A stretch of 64,000 nucleotides of DNA from Perilla frutescens (lineage: Eukaryota; Streptophyta; Magnoliopsida; Lamiales; Lamiaceae): assembly GCA_026008535.1 (NCBI GenBank), contig BRKX01000012.1:28859848-28923847 (forward strand). Reading direction: 5' to 3'. The notes beneath the pieces were generated by a model, which was not told where the DNA came from, did not search any database, and was given only the letters and a program-made list of their open reading frames with translations. Both the position numbers and the translations under genes were made by a program. The stretch's first letter is position 1. Every line of letters begins with the position of its first letter. This document shows positions 13,671-26,545 of the stretch, piece after piece.

Positions 13671-13671
13671 C
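13598..13671. repeat. (AAT)n microsatellite
   Basis: About 24 perfect AAT units adjoining the left arm of the inverted-repeat element that follows. Confidence 0.95.
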
Positions 13672-13674
13672 TAT

Positions 13675-13998
13675 CAATTCAGGACCTAAAAGATGAAAAC
13701 TCTTAATCCAAGCCCCGAAAGATAAAAACTCTCAATCTAGGACCTCAAAAATCACGAATTTTGATTTCTTTTTATTTTTAATTAATTTTAAAAATTCATT
13801 TATTAGATTTAATAGATAATTAATGAAGGAATTTTTATTGAAAATTAATATAAAATTAATTAAAAAATAAAAAGAAATAAAAATTCGTGATTTTTGAGAT
13901 CCTGAATTGAGAATTTTCATCTTTCGAGTCCTGGATTGAGAGTTTTTATCTTTCGGGTCCTGAATCGATAGATTACCCATCTTTCAGGTCCTGAATTG
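13675..13998. mobile_element. Long inverted-repeat element (MITE-like), family member 1
   Basis: The left arm carries GGACCTCAAAAATCACGAAT. The right arm carries its near complement, ATTCGTGATTTTTGAGATCC. Outer parts of the arms also pair (CTATCAATTCAGGACC with GGTCCTGAATTGATA). The middle is AT-rich. A degraded relative is at about 59400-59690, so this is a dispersed family. No coding capacity. Confidence 0.6.
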
Positions 13999-14032
13999 AT
14001 AAATCTTCTAATTTTTTTGGTCATTGGAAATA

Positions 14033-14205
14033 GCTAAACACATGGGGTGGGTGGAATGACTATTCCCCTTCCTTTGGGAATAAAGATTTCATCGGGAATA
14101 ATGGTGATTCCCGATTTTAAACAATACAAAATTACAAATTGTCGGAATGAGAATAATCATTCTATTTCATTCCATTTCATTCCACCGTACCAATCACATC
14201 CTTAG
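14033..14205. mobile_element. Short GGAATG-rich inverted-repeat element
   Basis: Starts CTAAACACATGGGGTGGGTG. The complement of its right end reads CTAAGGATGTGATTGGTACG, and both ends continue into GGAATG-type sequence. It resembles the ends of the 11323-12055 element. No TSD was assigned. Confidence 0.45.
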
Positions 14206-16164
14206 TAATATATCTATCTCAATTTCCCTTGACTAATAAAAAAAAGAAACAACGCGTACCAAACTCAATGATGCTATTTTTGTGTGCCAAAAAAAAAAAA
14301 GACGTGTACCAAACTCAAAATATTTGTGTGCAACTAATTAGATTGATTAAATACTTTTTTTTGTGATTCACAATTTTTACAACACATTACTTTCTGCATT
14401 TCATTAGATTATAGTTTATCCCTCGAATCATCAAATTATTTATGAACTTAGAGGTTTCGAAAAATATTTAACAATTCGTTTAATGATTCAGCAGTATAAA
14501 TAAGTTCAAAGCATAATTGAAGTTGAAATTTTGTGTTGTCAGAAATAACCATTTAATTTCATGATTACGTTGAATATTATGAACTTTATTTAATCCCCAA
14601 AAAATGCCCCAATAAGATTTTTTTTTTTAAAAATCCCTTATAATAAATTTTAATTAAAATGCTAGCTAATTAATTTTTTTTTTTAAGAAAACTTTGGCTC
14701 AATTATCCTTTTTCATTTTTTTCCTCCTCAAAATATGTTTCATCCAAACATTGAACCATAGAATGTAATATTCCTTTAGATTATAGGCATCAAAGTTGAC
14801 GGAAATTTTACACATAAGACTTTGATTAAATTTAGGGCTGAAAATGTTTCATTTTCGACAATAATATTCTAATTGATATATACGAAACATTCAACTTCGG
14901 CAGGAAAAGCAAATGAATTGAAGCGAACTGATTCTCAGTCAGGCATTTCATCAAACATCCGAGCTACACGCATTTTTAATATGCTCGGATTGCCGGAATT
15001 AATTCATCCATAACGCATTAAAAAAAAGTGGGAAAAATGGAAAAAATGTATGGTCATAATTGAATGAGAAAATATTGTAAGTCTCTAATGTAATAAAAAA
15101 TAAAATAAAATTGTGGCAGATATATTTAGTGAGCAGCTCCTACTAGATTTGAAAATGTTAATTAGGATAAAAATTATGTATTTAGTTTCTTTGTTTAATT
15201 GTATTTATATTAATTTTAAATGAACTTGAAATTTTAATAGTTTTAGTTAAATATTGTTTTTTTAAGAATCCAATTACGTGTCATTTTTAACCTAAGATTG
15301 TTGGAATATTAAACTTGGTTTGAGGATTCAAATAGATATTTTGAATAAATAGATATAGAAATATATATAAATTAAGGGCGAAAGATCTAAAATATCTAGA
15401 AAATATAAAAAAGGAATAATCTAGTTATTATCTTTTTTTTAAGTGAGAAATAATCTAGTTGTAATTAAAAATTAAAAAACATCTTATATATGAATTCTCA
15501 CATATTTAGATTTATAAAATCCTTTGATTTCAATTGTATTTCACCTTTTCCCTTCTCCCTTGGTTAACCTTGAAATATGGAAAAAAACAACAACAAGAAA
15601 TAAAGTTGAAGTCTAATTCAATAATCCATAAATTTTCAGCTAAAATAAAGTAATAATTTTGAAATCCAATAGAACTAGCAATAAGTAAGGGTGTCGCGAA
15701 AACTCAAATTCGAATATCACTAAGTTATTAGGTGTGATTTACCAATAGTGTGTATCGCGATAGTTATTATATAATTAATAATAACATTATTTTACTCAAA
15801 TTATGGGAGAATGATAAGTATAATTAATTTTTTCACATTTTTCTTGTTTTATTTGATCAAATACACACACACGGGAATTGGATGAAATTCACTTCAAAAT
15901 AAATGAAGTCTATGTGCTGTGAACAAAAAAAAAAAGATCAAGGATATTGTAACATTAGGAACTTTCAAAATAATAATTAAATCTTTTTACCTTTAAAATT
16001 GTAATTCCTTATTTTGATTAAAAAAAAAAGATAAGGGTGAGAATTCCTCTATAAATACAATGTTTCCCTGCCTTAGATATTAGATTAAATTATATTCTCA
16101 TGTAATTAATTGTATTTTTTTTTAACTATGGAAATGTTATCCATATTATATAATTATGTTAATC
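14206..16164. other. AT-rich spacer, no feature recognised
   Basis: Long A/T homopolymer runs and short ORFs only. Nothing matches a gene family or a bounded repeat by eye. Confidence 0.4.
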
Positions 16165-16169
16165 AAATC

Positions 16170-17966
16170 TGATAGGAAAAACTATCATAAATCCCTAGAT
16201 GAGGTTTTGATGAAATGTTAACACATGTAAAAACATTTTCTGAAAAATTGAAGGAGATCCAAGCTGAAAATCTAAAGCTGACCAAACAGAAGTTCCAAAA
16301 GAACTCAGCTGAAGTCAGAGTCAACCGAATTGGAGCATGGTCAACCTAATTGGAAGTCAACCAGTCAAAAAATAACCCAACTGAGGGTTAAGCTCGAAAA
16401 GTCGAACCAGCTACAATTAAACTGACATCCAGATCAGTTGAGCTGGAAGTGAAATCAATCTGACTGAAGAAATTGACAGCAGGTCAGTTTAACTAAAAGT
16501 TGGAAGCATCCAACTAATGACCAGAGTTGACATCAGCCGAACTGAAGCATTGAGACAAACCAATTGCTGATGGCTAGAACTGAAGACAACCAACTCATAG
16601 CTCAAGACAAACCGATTAAGGCTCAGATCAAGACCAGTCAAGCTGACAACCTGATCAACAGTACGTGATCAGTCAAATTGACAAAACTAAGTCAACAGTT
16701 TGTAATCAGTTAAACAGGCGAAGAAAGCTTAGAAAGAAAACAAACTGAAAATTTAGCCGAAACTAAGTAGCCAAGCTCATAATTGCCAACTCAAAATTGC
16801 CAACTGAAAACTCATAACTGCCAACTGGAGAATAATGCAGTTAATGCTCAAGGGAGATTTTGGAGTTAATGCAGTTAATGCTCAATGAAGATCCTGAAAT
16901 TAATGCACAACAGAGATCAAAATGGCAGAGCAACGACTAATTCGAAGAAATCTCAACGGCTATAAAGATCAAATACCATTGAAGAACCAACAGAGTCATC
17001 GATCAATGGAACTCAATGGCTATGAAGATCAAATACCATTGAAGAATGAACAGAGCCATTGATCAATGGAACTCAACGGTCACAAGATATCTCACTTCTC
17101 TATATAAAGACGAGTAAATGTGATCTTAAAATGACTTTCGACTTCCAAAACTCTCGACTCTCTTAATCTTATACTTTCGCACATACTCACAACTGAGCTT
17201 TTCTTTCTCTCCCTCACAGCTCAAGTTTACAGTCTTGTTCCAGCTGCGAAAGACTCAGCTAAGAAGAAGAATTAAAAGATTCAAGCATCAGCTAGCTGTT
17301 GAAAGTCCACCCAAGAGCAATCTTCTCAGTTCAAGATATTCAACGATCAACTACCCATCTCAACTTAAGGAGCATATCAGTTGATAACCCCTTTTCAAGA
17401 CTAACCTCTTGAAAGATCGAAAGTGATCTAAAACATTGTAAAGACGGCAATAACACCTATCTCTCCAGCAAGCAATTGGGGACTGCAAGTGTGAGTCATC
17501 GAAACCAGCTGAGGAGACTGTGGCTCTGTGAGAACTACTGTTTCCAGGATAGAAACAGTTGAAAAGGTGACCGTAACTCCACAAGAGTTACCGTTTCTAG
17601 GTTCAACCTATCTTCACTTTGTAATTGTAATAAAGAAACTTTACCATTACTTAGTGAATTGCCCTTCTCAAAGAAGAAAGAGAGGACGTAGAAGTTTCAG
17701 CTTCGAACCTCTATAAAACTGATCGTGTGTTGTACTTTCTGTCTCAAACTTGCATATCTTTAAAATTTGCATATCTTTAACTGCACATAAAGATCACACA
17801 AACTGCACTTACAAATCAACTGAAATCGTCTCAACTGTCAAAGTGCATAGATAAGTCTTTTACGCGAGTCAAAGGCCCTGATCATTTTCCGCAATTAAAG
17901 TTTAAAGTTTTTGTAATCAGTTTATTCACTCCCTCTAAACTGATATCGACTCGTCCGGGACCAATA
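16170..17966 (+). mobile_element. Solo LTR of copia family A with 5-bp TSD
   Basis: Starts TGATAGGAAAAACTATC and ends GGGACCAATA, 1797 bp. It is flanked on both sides by AAATC (16165-16169 and 17967-17971). No internal retrotransposon sequence is present, so this is a solo LTR left by LTR-LTR recombination. Its 3' terminus is TA instead of the CA seen in the other family copies. The inner sequence (AACTGA-rich; CTCTCTATATAAAGACG near 17097) matches the LTRs at 7793 and 39564. Confidence 0.92.
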
Positions 17967-17971
17967 AAATC

Positions 17972-18690
17972 AGTCCCTAAATATTTACTTTGGATGAATT
18001 CGGTCTTAATTTTGAAAGTTTTATTTGTGTCAATTATAACTAAGCTCAACCTTTTGGAAGTTAAGCTTGGCCTCTAATTGATGAAATACTAACCAAACAT
18101 AAATTTTTCATGTAATTAATATGCGGCATGTTATTTTTTTCATAAATGGGATATATAAATAAATAATATAATATAATATAATGCTAGAAAATATTTTCAA
18201 AAATGCCATGGCGTATGGCACATCTAATTCCACCGCAAATTTGGAAAGAGCCGCAAATTTATTACTTTGTCATATGCCTCAATGAATATTTCTATAGAAA
18301 TTCTTGTCATACAACTTTAGATGAGCTATCCTCACCCTCCAAAATTCCATCCACTTTGATATTAATTTATATACTCATTCAAAAAAAAAAAAAAAAAAAG
18401 ACGCCCTATATCGTACAATAAAATAATTTGGCATGTGGCATGAATTCAAAGTTAACGGGATAGAATCATTTTCTCAATCCACATAAGAATTTGATATCCA
18501 CAATACACAATTCTCATCTGTTGAACTTTAATCTTATGCAATGTTTCCTTCAAATCCATTCTATTAGTTTTTGGCACCATGCAATATTATTTTAGATTGA
18601 GATATGATTGCTCCTAAAAGTGCAAATTTAAGAAAATTAATCAGATAAAATAATATTAAAGTACGATGTAATATCATTACAAGCAATAAA
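17972..18690. other. AT-rich spacer
   Basis: No gene. Includes a poly-A run near 18381-18399. From about 18590 it holds the first copy of the direct repeat described with the inverted repeat at 18699. Confidence 0.4.
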
Positions 18691-18698
18691 CATACATA

Positions 18699-19178
18699 TT
18701 GCATCGTACTTCAATACTCTTTAATCTGGTTAATTTTCTTGTTCACCTAATTCTAGGTTTTCTACCTTAATTACTCTATGTCGTCTATAATTGTTACTTA
18801 CTTTGGTTAGTTTGGTTGATGTAATTAATAACCAATCAATTTTCTGATATATCGTTGCTGTTTTGAGTGTGAATAACCTGCAGCAAAATCTCCTTTAAAC
18901 TACGGTGATCTGTCTTAATGTGAAAACTACGACCAATTAAATATTATCGTCATTTTTGTGGATTTTTTAGGCATCAATTTTCCACTCTTCAAACATTTCT
19001 TGCACCATTTTGAAGTAATTAAATTAAAATACAATGCTGAAGATAAGATTATTACATCAACCAAATTAACCAAAGTAATTAGCAATTATAGGTGACAAAG
19101 AGTAATTAAGGTAGAAAACCTTAAATTAGGTGATGAAGAAAATTAATCAGATAAAAGAATATTGAAGTACGATGCAAT
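18699..19178. repeat. Long imperfect inverted repeat (hairpin-capable)
   Basis: The left arm 18699-18825 and right arm 19051-19178 are near reverse complements over about 127 bases. Examples are TACCTTAATTACTCT with AGAGTAATTAAGGTA and TTGGTTGATGTAAT with ATTACATCAACCAA. The loop is about 225 bases. Next to the arms, a segment containing GAAGTACGATGCAATATC occurs as direct copies near 18650, 19165 and 19290. No ORF. It could be a MITE or a small-RNA hairpin source. Confidence 0.7.
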
Positions 19179-19179
19179 A

Positions 19180-20080
19180 TCATTATAAGCAATAAACATA
19201 CAACTTTAATTTCTTGCACTATTTTGGATGAAATGTGACTGGTCCTAAGAGTGCAAATTTAGGTGATCAAGAAAATTAATTAGATAAAATAATATTGAAG
19301 TACGATGCAATATCTTTACAAGCAATAAACATACAAATTTAATTTCTTACACTATTTTGGATTAAGATGTGACTGGTCCTAAAAGTGCGAATAGTATAAT
19401 AAACACACAACTTCAATTTTCTACTATATTTTGGATTGGGTTTTGTAGTTTGGTATAGTACATTTGCTTCAACTAATTGCATGTAGGAAATTGAGTGAAT
19501 TCACTATCTCAAATAATATATAGAAAGAATATTTTGAACCGCTCGGCCGCCTTCATACAACTTGCATGAGTTCATTTTTTTATAAATATCATGGCTAGCT
19601 ACTCACATTATCTGTATCTTTATATTAAAACATTTTACAAGAGTATACTTCAACAACAACAACAATATTATATTCATCTTCCACCATTCTCATTTTTCTT
19701 ATACTATCAATTTTACTCATATTTTCAATAGTAATTGTTGATACCCCTTCATCTACCTTAATCATACAACACGTCATCGATATTTCTTTTATTTCATATT
19801 GCAGTGTCTATCCTGTGGATTCTACATGGGTAACCCTGAAAGTATGCCACCGGTAGTAAGGCTAATAGTTAATACATTTAAATTTTGGACTTCCAATCTT
19901 CAACGATCTGAGGAGAAGATAGGGTATTTTTTCTTATCAAAGGGATGGAAAGAGTTCGCATTTGTAGCACCTCTATAACCGTTGGAAGTACTTGTCTTTT
20001 ACCAAGTTCGGAATATTGCGTAGGTGGTGTTATGATAAACATGGTTTTTACATGCATTTGAGGAGTTGTATGGTTCATAT
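19180..20080. other. Spacer with direct repeats
   Basis: Contains a further direct copy of the TGTGACTGGTCCTAA / AGTGCAAATTTAGG segment (about 19225-19420). The remainder is AT-rich and no gene is supported. Confidence 0.4.
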
Positions 20081-20089
20081 TCGAAGATT

Positions 20090-21430
20090 AATGCATGCGT
20101 TTGTTGAATTTTTATACTAGTTTCGAGTTTTCGTGTGCTATTTGATGTTTTGGTGTTTCTTGTGCAAGTTTGAGCTGAATTTGAGATTTATCCAAGATCC
20201 AATTCAAGGAAGAAAGTTGCTAGAAAGATAGAGGATCAAGAGAGGGTCGCAACACAACTTGAATCGGGTCAATCGGACAAGAAACGAGAGAGAACGGAGC
20301 AAAACGGTGGAGGCGCGCGGAGCTACCGACCAACCCGTCGACGGGCGGGTTGAGGCCGCCGACCGGCGGATTCCGGCAGTGAAATCCGCCGATCTGCGGG
20401 TCCTGACTTGTGGGTCAGCGGGTTTGACGGGAATTGGCCCCCGGGACGCGTTTTCGGCCCACGAACTCATCTTTCGGCCCGGATTTTCAATACCTAGTAT
20501 ATATAGGATTGTTATGGACGTTTTTCAGACAGATGATTCATTATTTTAGAGTTCCAAACTTATTTTACTTTTGAGGTTTGCTGTGAACATTCAAGAAAGA
20601 AGAATTCAAGTTTTATTCAACGAATCGTCATTCCGGTTTTTCTATTCTATTACACATTTATTTTATGTCAATGTTTATTGTTATTTCTATTATTTCTATG
20701 GTTTTAATTATGAGTGAGTAGTCTTTTATTAATTCTAGGGTTTGCAAAGCATGATTGAAGCTATATATTTAATTTAATCTTGTTATTTTTCCCTTCCGAT
20801 TATTATATTCAATTGTTCAAGAGCTTTTGATTTCATGCTTAATTACTGATCACAATTGATGCATGCTAGCTAGTTAATTTGAGTCCTGGCGGAGATAATT
20901 AATTAGTGGGATTAATTGAATAATTTGATACACGTTCTAAGGAATCTGTAGGGGAATTTAAATCTGTGGTTCTATCGGGAGTTAGTAAATCAACCTAGAG
21001 ACGAAAGTAATAGGTTGTTTGTTAATTTGCTTCTACCTTGAGACCTGGCGGAGATAGGTAGATATATTTCTGATTCCTCACCTTTAATCGGATTAAAATT
21101 GTGAAAGATTAGGATTAAATTAAATCATAGTGGATACATGTGTGCTGCATTCCCTAGGATTAGTATTTCATTAATTGATTGAGTTTGATCATTTGCTTAA
21201 TTTATTTATTTGTGTTTAGTTGGTTCTATTTCTGTTCTTTTATTTTATTTAGATTCGTGCCTAGTTTTAGAAGTCTTATAAATGGATAGCCTGGATAATA
21301 GAGAGTTGTCAGCTTAGTACTCAGTATTGTCAAATAATCAGTCCCTGTGGATACGATACTCGATTCGCTTGCTATATTGCATTGTCCTGTGTTAGTTGCA
21401 GAATTGTGCATAATAAATAGTGCATCATGT
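20090..21430 (+). other. Possible degraded LTR-like sequence with GC-rich island
   Basis: The stretch has the texture of a plant LTR. There is a GC-rich island at about 20310-20470, then TATATATAGG near 20497 and CCTGGCGGAGATA twice (20886 and 21045). GTCCCTGTGGATACGATACT occurs near 21341; similar phrases are common near the ends of plant LTRs. No boundaries, TSD or protein domains were found, so the classification is tentative. The ORFs on both strands of the GC island appear incidental. Confidence 0.3.
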
Positions 21431-22816
21431 TAATTTACTCAAATGAGATGATTTAGAGAAAAAACCATATCGCTCAATGGTGCAATCAACATCTCTATTC
21501 CAACACGTCTCCCTTCTACATGTACCTGCACGATTAATATATAGGATCGTACATTGTGAGTGTAATGTTTTTAATGAATGAATCTAGGTGTTGGTTTGAC
21601 ATTCCTTTGATATCATTATCCCTTTTGTGAAAATTTTGATATGTCGGATGCTATTACCTTTATTTATGGAGTAGTGCGAAGTCACTAGGGGATTCGACTC
21701 GATCAAGCTGGAAAATTAGATGGGGCAAATATTGGATGTGTCAATTCTACATAAATATGGAGACTACTATATGTTAGAGGGGTGGACTTAAGTTCACAGA
21801 GGATAACAACATCAAATGGCAAAACATTTTGACATTCCATCACATAGGCAGTGATATTATGTGTGTATCCGTATTTGGTCCAAATGGGTGGTTGAAGTAG
21901 CATGTAAGCCCAATTTTTGGTAAGTATATAAAACATTTGGCGCAGTCCATTTAGATCTGCTATCATCCTTACTTTTGCAATTGCATTACATTTTCAGTAA
22001 ATCGCATTTCAGTGGAGCCTCATGTCGGAACAAATGAGAGACGGGGACAAAATTGGATGTTGGTTAAGCAATTGAAGCTTGCTTTTGAAAGGTATAGAGA
22101 GTATGATTACGCAATTAATGTGTTACAACCCCTATTAAGTATAATTCATTTTGACACCAGGACATTACATAAATTAAGATTTGATTGTATAAAACAAGAC
22201 CTTTCAATTTTTTTCATTAAAGACAATGGTTTGGAGTCGGCTCGAAAAGTTTAAATTCAGAACATCTTTGGATACAAGTGGGTAGTCCTAATGACCGTTA
22301 TCGATAATAATTCGACACTGAGGTACTATCTGAAAAAAGACGAATTTATACAATTTTTAAGAGATGACGACATATGAGAAGACATCATCCTTTTGTTCAA
22401 GGTGAAACCTAATTCAATCATTAAAGTGGTGGTTCTGAGATGAAAAGAGGGACAAGTCATGCTTGCGAAAGCGTCCGCCACTGGTTATGCTTCAATCTGT
22501 GAATGATTTATGCTTTTATAATGAGTGAATCAACCATGTATATGAACTTGCTAAATATGGACAATATTTAAGCACGTGGATATAGTCATCACTTTTGTCC
22601 AAAATGATCACCAAAATTGTGATTCATATGTTGCAAAAATATGAATCTTATTGATTCTACGTAGACACATTGATAAAGCTTAAAATTTATTATTCAAGTC
22701 AACAGATAAAATAACACAATTATATCATACTATGGTAATATATTTATAAAAGATGATCATTTGAAGGTATTGGACATATATATAGATTTCATATTAAAAT
22801 AGAATCTAAACTATTG

Positions 22817-22848
<32 letters not shown>

Positions 22849-23640
22849 ATAAGTTTTATGTTTACAAAGATTTATAATTAAATATTATCGAATTAAGCTA
22901 ATATATTATTGCATTAATTGATTTAGAGAGTACTATGAAATCTAAAGTTACAATAAATTTATACAATAAAACACCAACATGAGAAGAAAAGAAGAAGAAA
23001 TTATGCTAATATAGTAACTAGATATAATTGAAAATTTCATATACATTAGCTAGTAGCTACCAGTAGTATTACATATGATAGTTACGATACAATATAAAAC
23101 AAGTTCAAATTCTTGCAAAATATTCGACATGAATTAATAAATAATCCTAAAAGATATATAAAACAATATGCATCTTCAGTAGATAATGCATGTATTCGCA
23201 AAATGGTTGAATAGATGCTTCTTTACCGAACAATGCGTGTGCTCATGTGTACTGGCTGAATGGTGATTGAGGTATCAACACAGTTGAATGAAAAATATAT
23301 AGAATGTGCATTGAAAGCTCGGTAAAACATTTGTGACACCAATGTTCTTCCCGGGAATTTTTAGCTATATAATACCTTACACGACTGGACTCACCAAATC
23401 TTACTATGGTTAAAGCATGACATTCGAAAGCTGGTTTAACATTTCTTAACTCCGATGTACGCCATTGATCACATTCATCATTTGTCGGTCTACAATAAAC
23501 TATTCTCTATAAAATTAAGAAATTGATAACAAATTAGAAATATATATTATTGATTATACAAAAAATATAAAATGGAATACTTACACTATTCCAATATGTA
23601 AAACTTGGTGGACAAAGTATGGAAACAACTACCGGATGAC
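21431..23640. other. Unassigned sequence with weak coding remnant
   Basis: Around 22010-22450 the plus strand has a patchwork frame (80 aa open, then stops) with ordinary amino-acid composition. It may be the remains of a transposon protein, but no family was recognised. Microsatellites (TA)n(TG)n lie at about 22816-22849. The remainder is AT-rich. Confidence 0.3.
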
Positions 23641-23649
23641 TACGTAAAC

Positions 23650-23795
23650 AATAAGAAATACAATAAAATCTCTATAAATTAATAGGGTTAGGACCATGAG
23701 ATTTTATGCAAATTAATAGGGTTGGGACCATAAGATTTTATAGTTATATCACTTAATCCACAAATTAATATTTATTAATTTAAAGAGTGTCTTCA
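23650..23795 (+). mobile_element. Emigrant/Lemi1-like (pogo group) terminal sequence fragment
   Basis: AATAAAATCTCTATAAATTA followed by ATAGGGTT resembles the plant Emigrant/Lemi1 terminus (AACCTCTATAAATTAATA). A second variant follows at about 23705. A matching opposite terminus was not identified, so only a fragment is called. Confidence 0.4.
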
Positions 23796-23896
23796 TGATT
23801 CTTTGAAATTGAATTTTTTGATTACATCAAAAGTCATTGTATCTTACTAATTTATGTACCATATTTATTAAATTAATATTAAAATAAATTCATTTA

Positions 23897-24250
23897 AATG
23901 TTATTAATGAAAATTAATAAGTAATGTTTGTGGTTTCTTAATAATTCAATATTATTCATTACATTTTTACAAAACAAAAAACATTTATTGTGTGATAGTG
24001 ATATATTACACTATATAAACAATATAGCAAATTTCATAAAATTGTGTCCAACAATAACTTCTCATCTAAAAGGTGTCTCAAAATCAATAATGACAGATGA
24101 AATATGTATAACATTATGTGAGTACAAAGAAATTATTCCACATGCAATAAAAAATATTTACAATTGTGACTTGATAAAAAAATTCATTTGAAAGTTAATA
24201 CAGTAGTACCTTTGAAACCAGTAATACGGTAGTATTTTTAAGAAAAAACT
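23897..24250 (+). repeat. AT-rich dispersed/tandem repeat, copy 1
   Basis: Shares GTGTCTCAAAATCAATAATG and AGTTAATACAGTAGTAC with copies at 24935 and 25830. An incidental ORF (87 aa) is preserved in part between copies, but with a composition and lesions that do not allow a family assignment. Confidence 0.65.
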
Positions 24251-24934
24251 AACAACACTAGAATCATACTTCAAATAAAATAATAGCTATTATGCATGAT
24301 TTTTATCAAATTTCATAATATTATATATTTGTCCATACATGTGGAATTATAATCTCTTCCTTCTCTCTCTTTTTTTTTTGCACATGCATTATGTTGATTA
24401 GTATTTTTTTCACTGGTTTCTGAAAAAAATGATACGTTCCAATTTTTAGAGTGAAAATGTGTTCTGTTTATTGAAAGAGAGGGTCACTTGGCAACATCTT
24501 AGGCCTTGCGAGCATTAATATTAAGGGCACAATAGAACTTACTCCATTACTAATTATCTCAAAAAACCTATCGTTATTATTAACGTCTTAAATATGGCAA
24601 AAAATAAAATTGTGGGATAAGGAGAATAAAACAAGCTAGTTACAATGGTCACAATTCATCCAGTTTGCCAAATTAAATATTGATGATGAAATATCTCTAA
24701 TCTCAATCAATCAATCAATCAATCAATCACGTAGCCCCGACCTCACTTCAGAAAAAATGACATAATCTAATTCAAATTCAATAATAAAAGAAATTACAAA
24801 TACATCAGAAGAAAAGTGCAACACATACATTTAATGCATGTACTATGTCTTTCTTTAGTTATACTTATATCTAATAGTGATTGGAAAATCAAAGTAAGTG
24901 TGACTACAACACAGACTTAATAATATTTTCACAT

Positions 24935-25665
24935 GTTATTAATTAAAATTAATAAGTAATGTTTAATGTTTCATAATAATTTAATATTATTCATTCATTT
25001 TTACAAAAAAATATTCATTGTGTGAAAGTGATAGATTACACTATATAAATAATATAGTACATTTATTAAAATTATATCCAATAATAACTTCTCATATAAA
25101 AGGTGTCTCAAAATCAATAATGACAGATGAAATACGTAAAATATTATGTGAGTACGAAGAGATTATTCCACATGCACTCAAAAAAAGATTTATAATTGTG
25201 GCTTGATGAAAATTTTCATTTGAAAGTTAATACAGTAGTACTTTCGAAACCAGTTAATACGATAGTACTTTTAAGAAAATTAAGTTATTTTAGTAAAATA
25301 TGATTTTAGTGTTGTTTGTTTTTTCTTAAAAGTACTACCGTATTACTGGCTATGCTGTTCAATTATGTTTCGCCGCAAAATAAAATTTTCAAATAGTGTG
25401 TACTGAATCATTTATTAGAATTGCAGAATATATAATTTTCTGAACAAAAAGCACTTCAACTTATATATAACTCGAAAATCAGATATTAAGACGACGACAT
25501 GCCCATAAAAAAACAACACCAGAAAAAGTCAGGCCGGGGATGACCAACTGCATCTTTTGTGGCATCTTTGAGGACTCCTGTTATCAGCACAACGAATAAC
25601 AGCCCTATAGTTCATTCATCAACATGATTATTAATTTCATAATTAGCGGATTATTATGTGTGTTT
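24935..25665 (+). repeat. AT-rich repeat, copy 2 (long form)
   Basis: The first half matches copy 1. The second half continues through a palindromic segment (TACGATAGTACTTTTAAG with CTTAAAAGTACTACCGTA) and on to CGGGGATGACCAACTGCATC. It matches copy 3 throughout, so copies 2 and 3 are a direct duplication about 0.9 kb apart. Confidence 0.7.
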
Positions 25666-25829
25666 TTTTTCAATATAGGGGTGTGTATAGTGTATAGCTA
25701 TGAAATATATACATATATAATTGAATATATAATATGAAATCCATATATAGAATAAAAAAGATTGAAAGATTAATAAATTTATCTATAATAGAATGTATAG
25801 AATTCCGAATCCATTTTTTTTTCTAGGAT

Positions 25830-26545
25830 CAGATAAGAAATGTTTATTGTTTCTTAATAATTTAATATTATTCATTCATTTTTACAAAAAAAATATTCAT
25901 TGTGTGAAAGTGATAATTGCACTATATAAACAACATAGTACATTTATTAAAATTATATCCAAAAATAACTTCTCATATAAAAGGTGTCTCAAAATCAATA
26001 ATGACAGATGAAATATGTAAAATAGTATATGAGTACAAAGATATTATTCTATATGCACTTAAAAAGATTTACAATTGTGGCTTGATGAAAATTTTCATTT
26101 GAAAGTTAATACGATAGTACTTTCAAAACCAGTTAATACGGTAGTATGTTTAAGAAAATTAAGTCATTTTAGTAAAATATGATTCTAGTGTTGTTTGTTT
26201 TTTCTTAAAAGTACTATCATATTACTGTCTATGTTGTTCAATTATGTTTGGCCGCAAAATAAAATTTTCAAGTAGCGTGCACTGAATCATTTACTAGAAT
26301 TGCAGAACATATAATTTTCTGAACAAAAAACACTTCAACTTATATATATTTGAAAATCAGATATTAAGACGACGTACTTCACACCCATCAGGAAAGCAAC
26401 GCCATAAAAAAGTCAGGTCGGGGATGACCAACTGCATCTTTTGTAGCATCTGTGAAGACTCCCGTTATCAGCACATCGAATAACATCCCTACAGTTCATT
26501 CATTACACATGATTATTAATTTCATAATTAGCGGATTATTATGTG
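25830..26545 (+). repeat. AT-rich repeat, copy 3 (long form)
   Basis: Parallel to copy 2 over about 700 bases, including TCGGGGATGACCAACTGCAT and AATTAGCGGATTATTATGTG. Differences are scattered substitutions and small indels. Confidence 0.7.

Noticed and set aside
20259..20549. ORF of 96 aa across the GC-rich island, with an 88-aa ORF on the other strand
   Set aside because: Both strands are open because GC-rich sequence lacks stops. No recognisable domain, and it lies in LTR-like repeat sequence.
22012..22254. 80-aa ORF as a host gene
   Set aside because: No start context, followed by multiple stops in the same frame, and no recognisable family; treated as an unassigned remnant.
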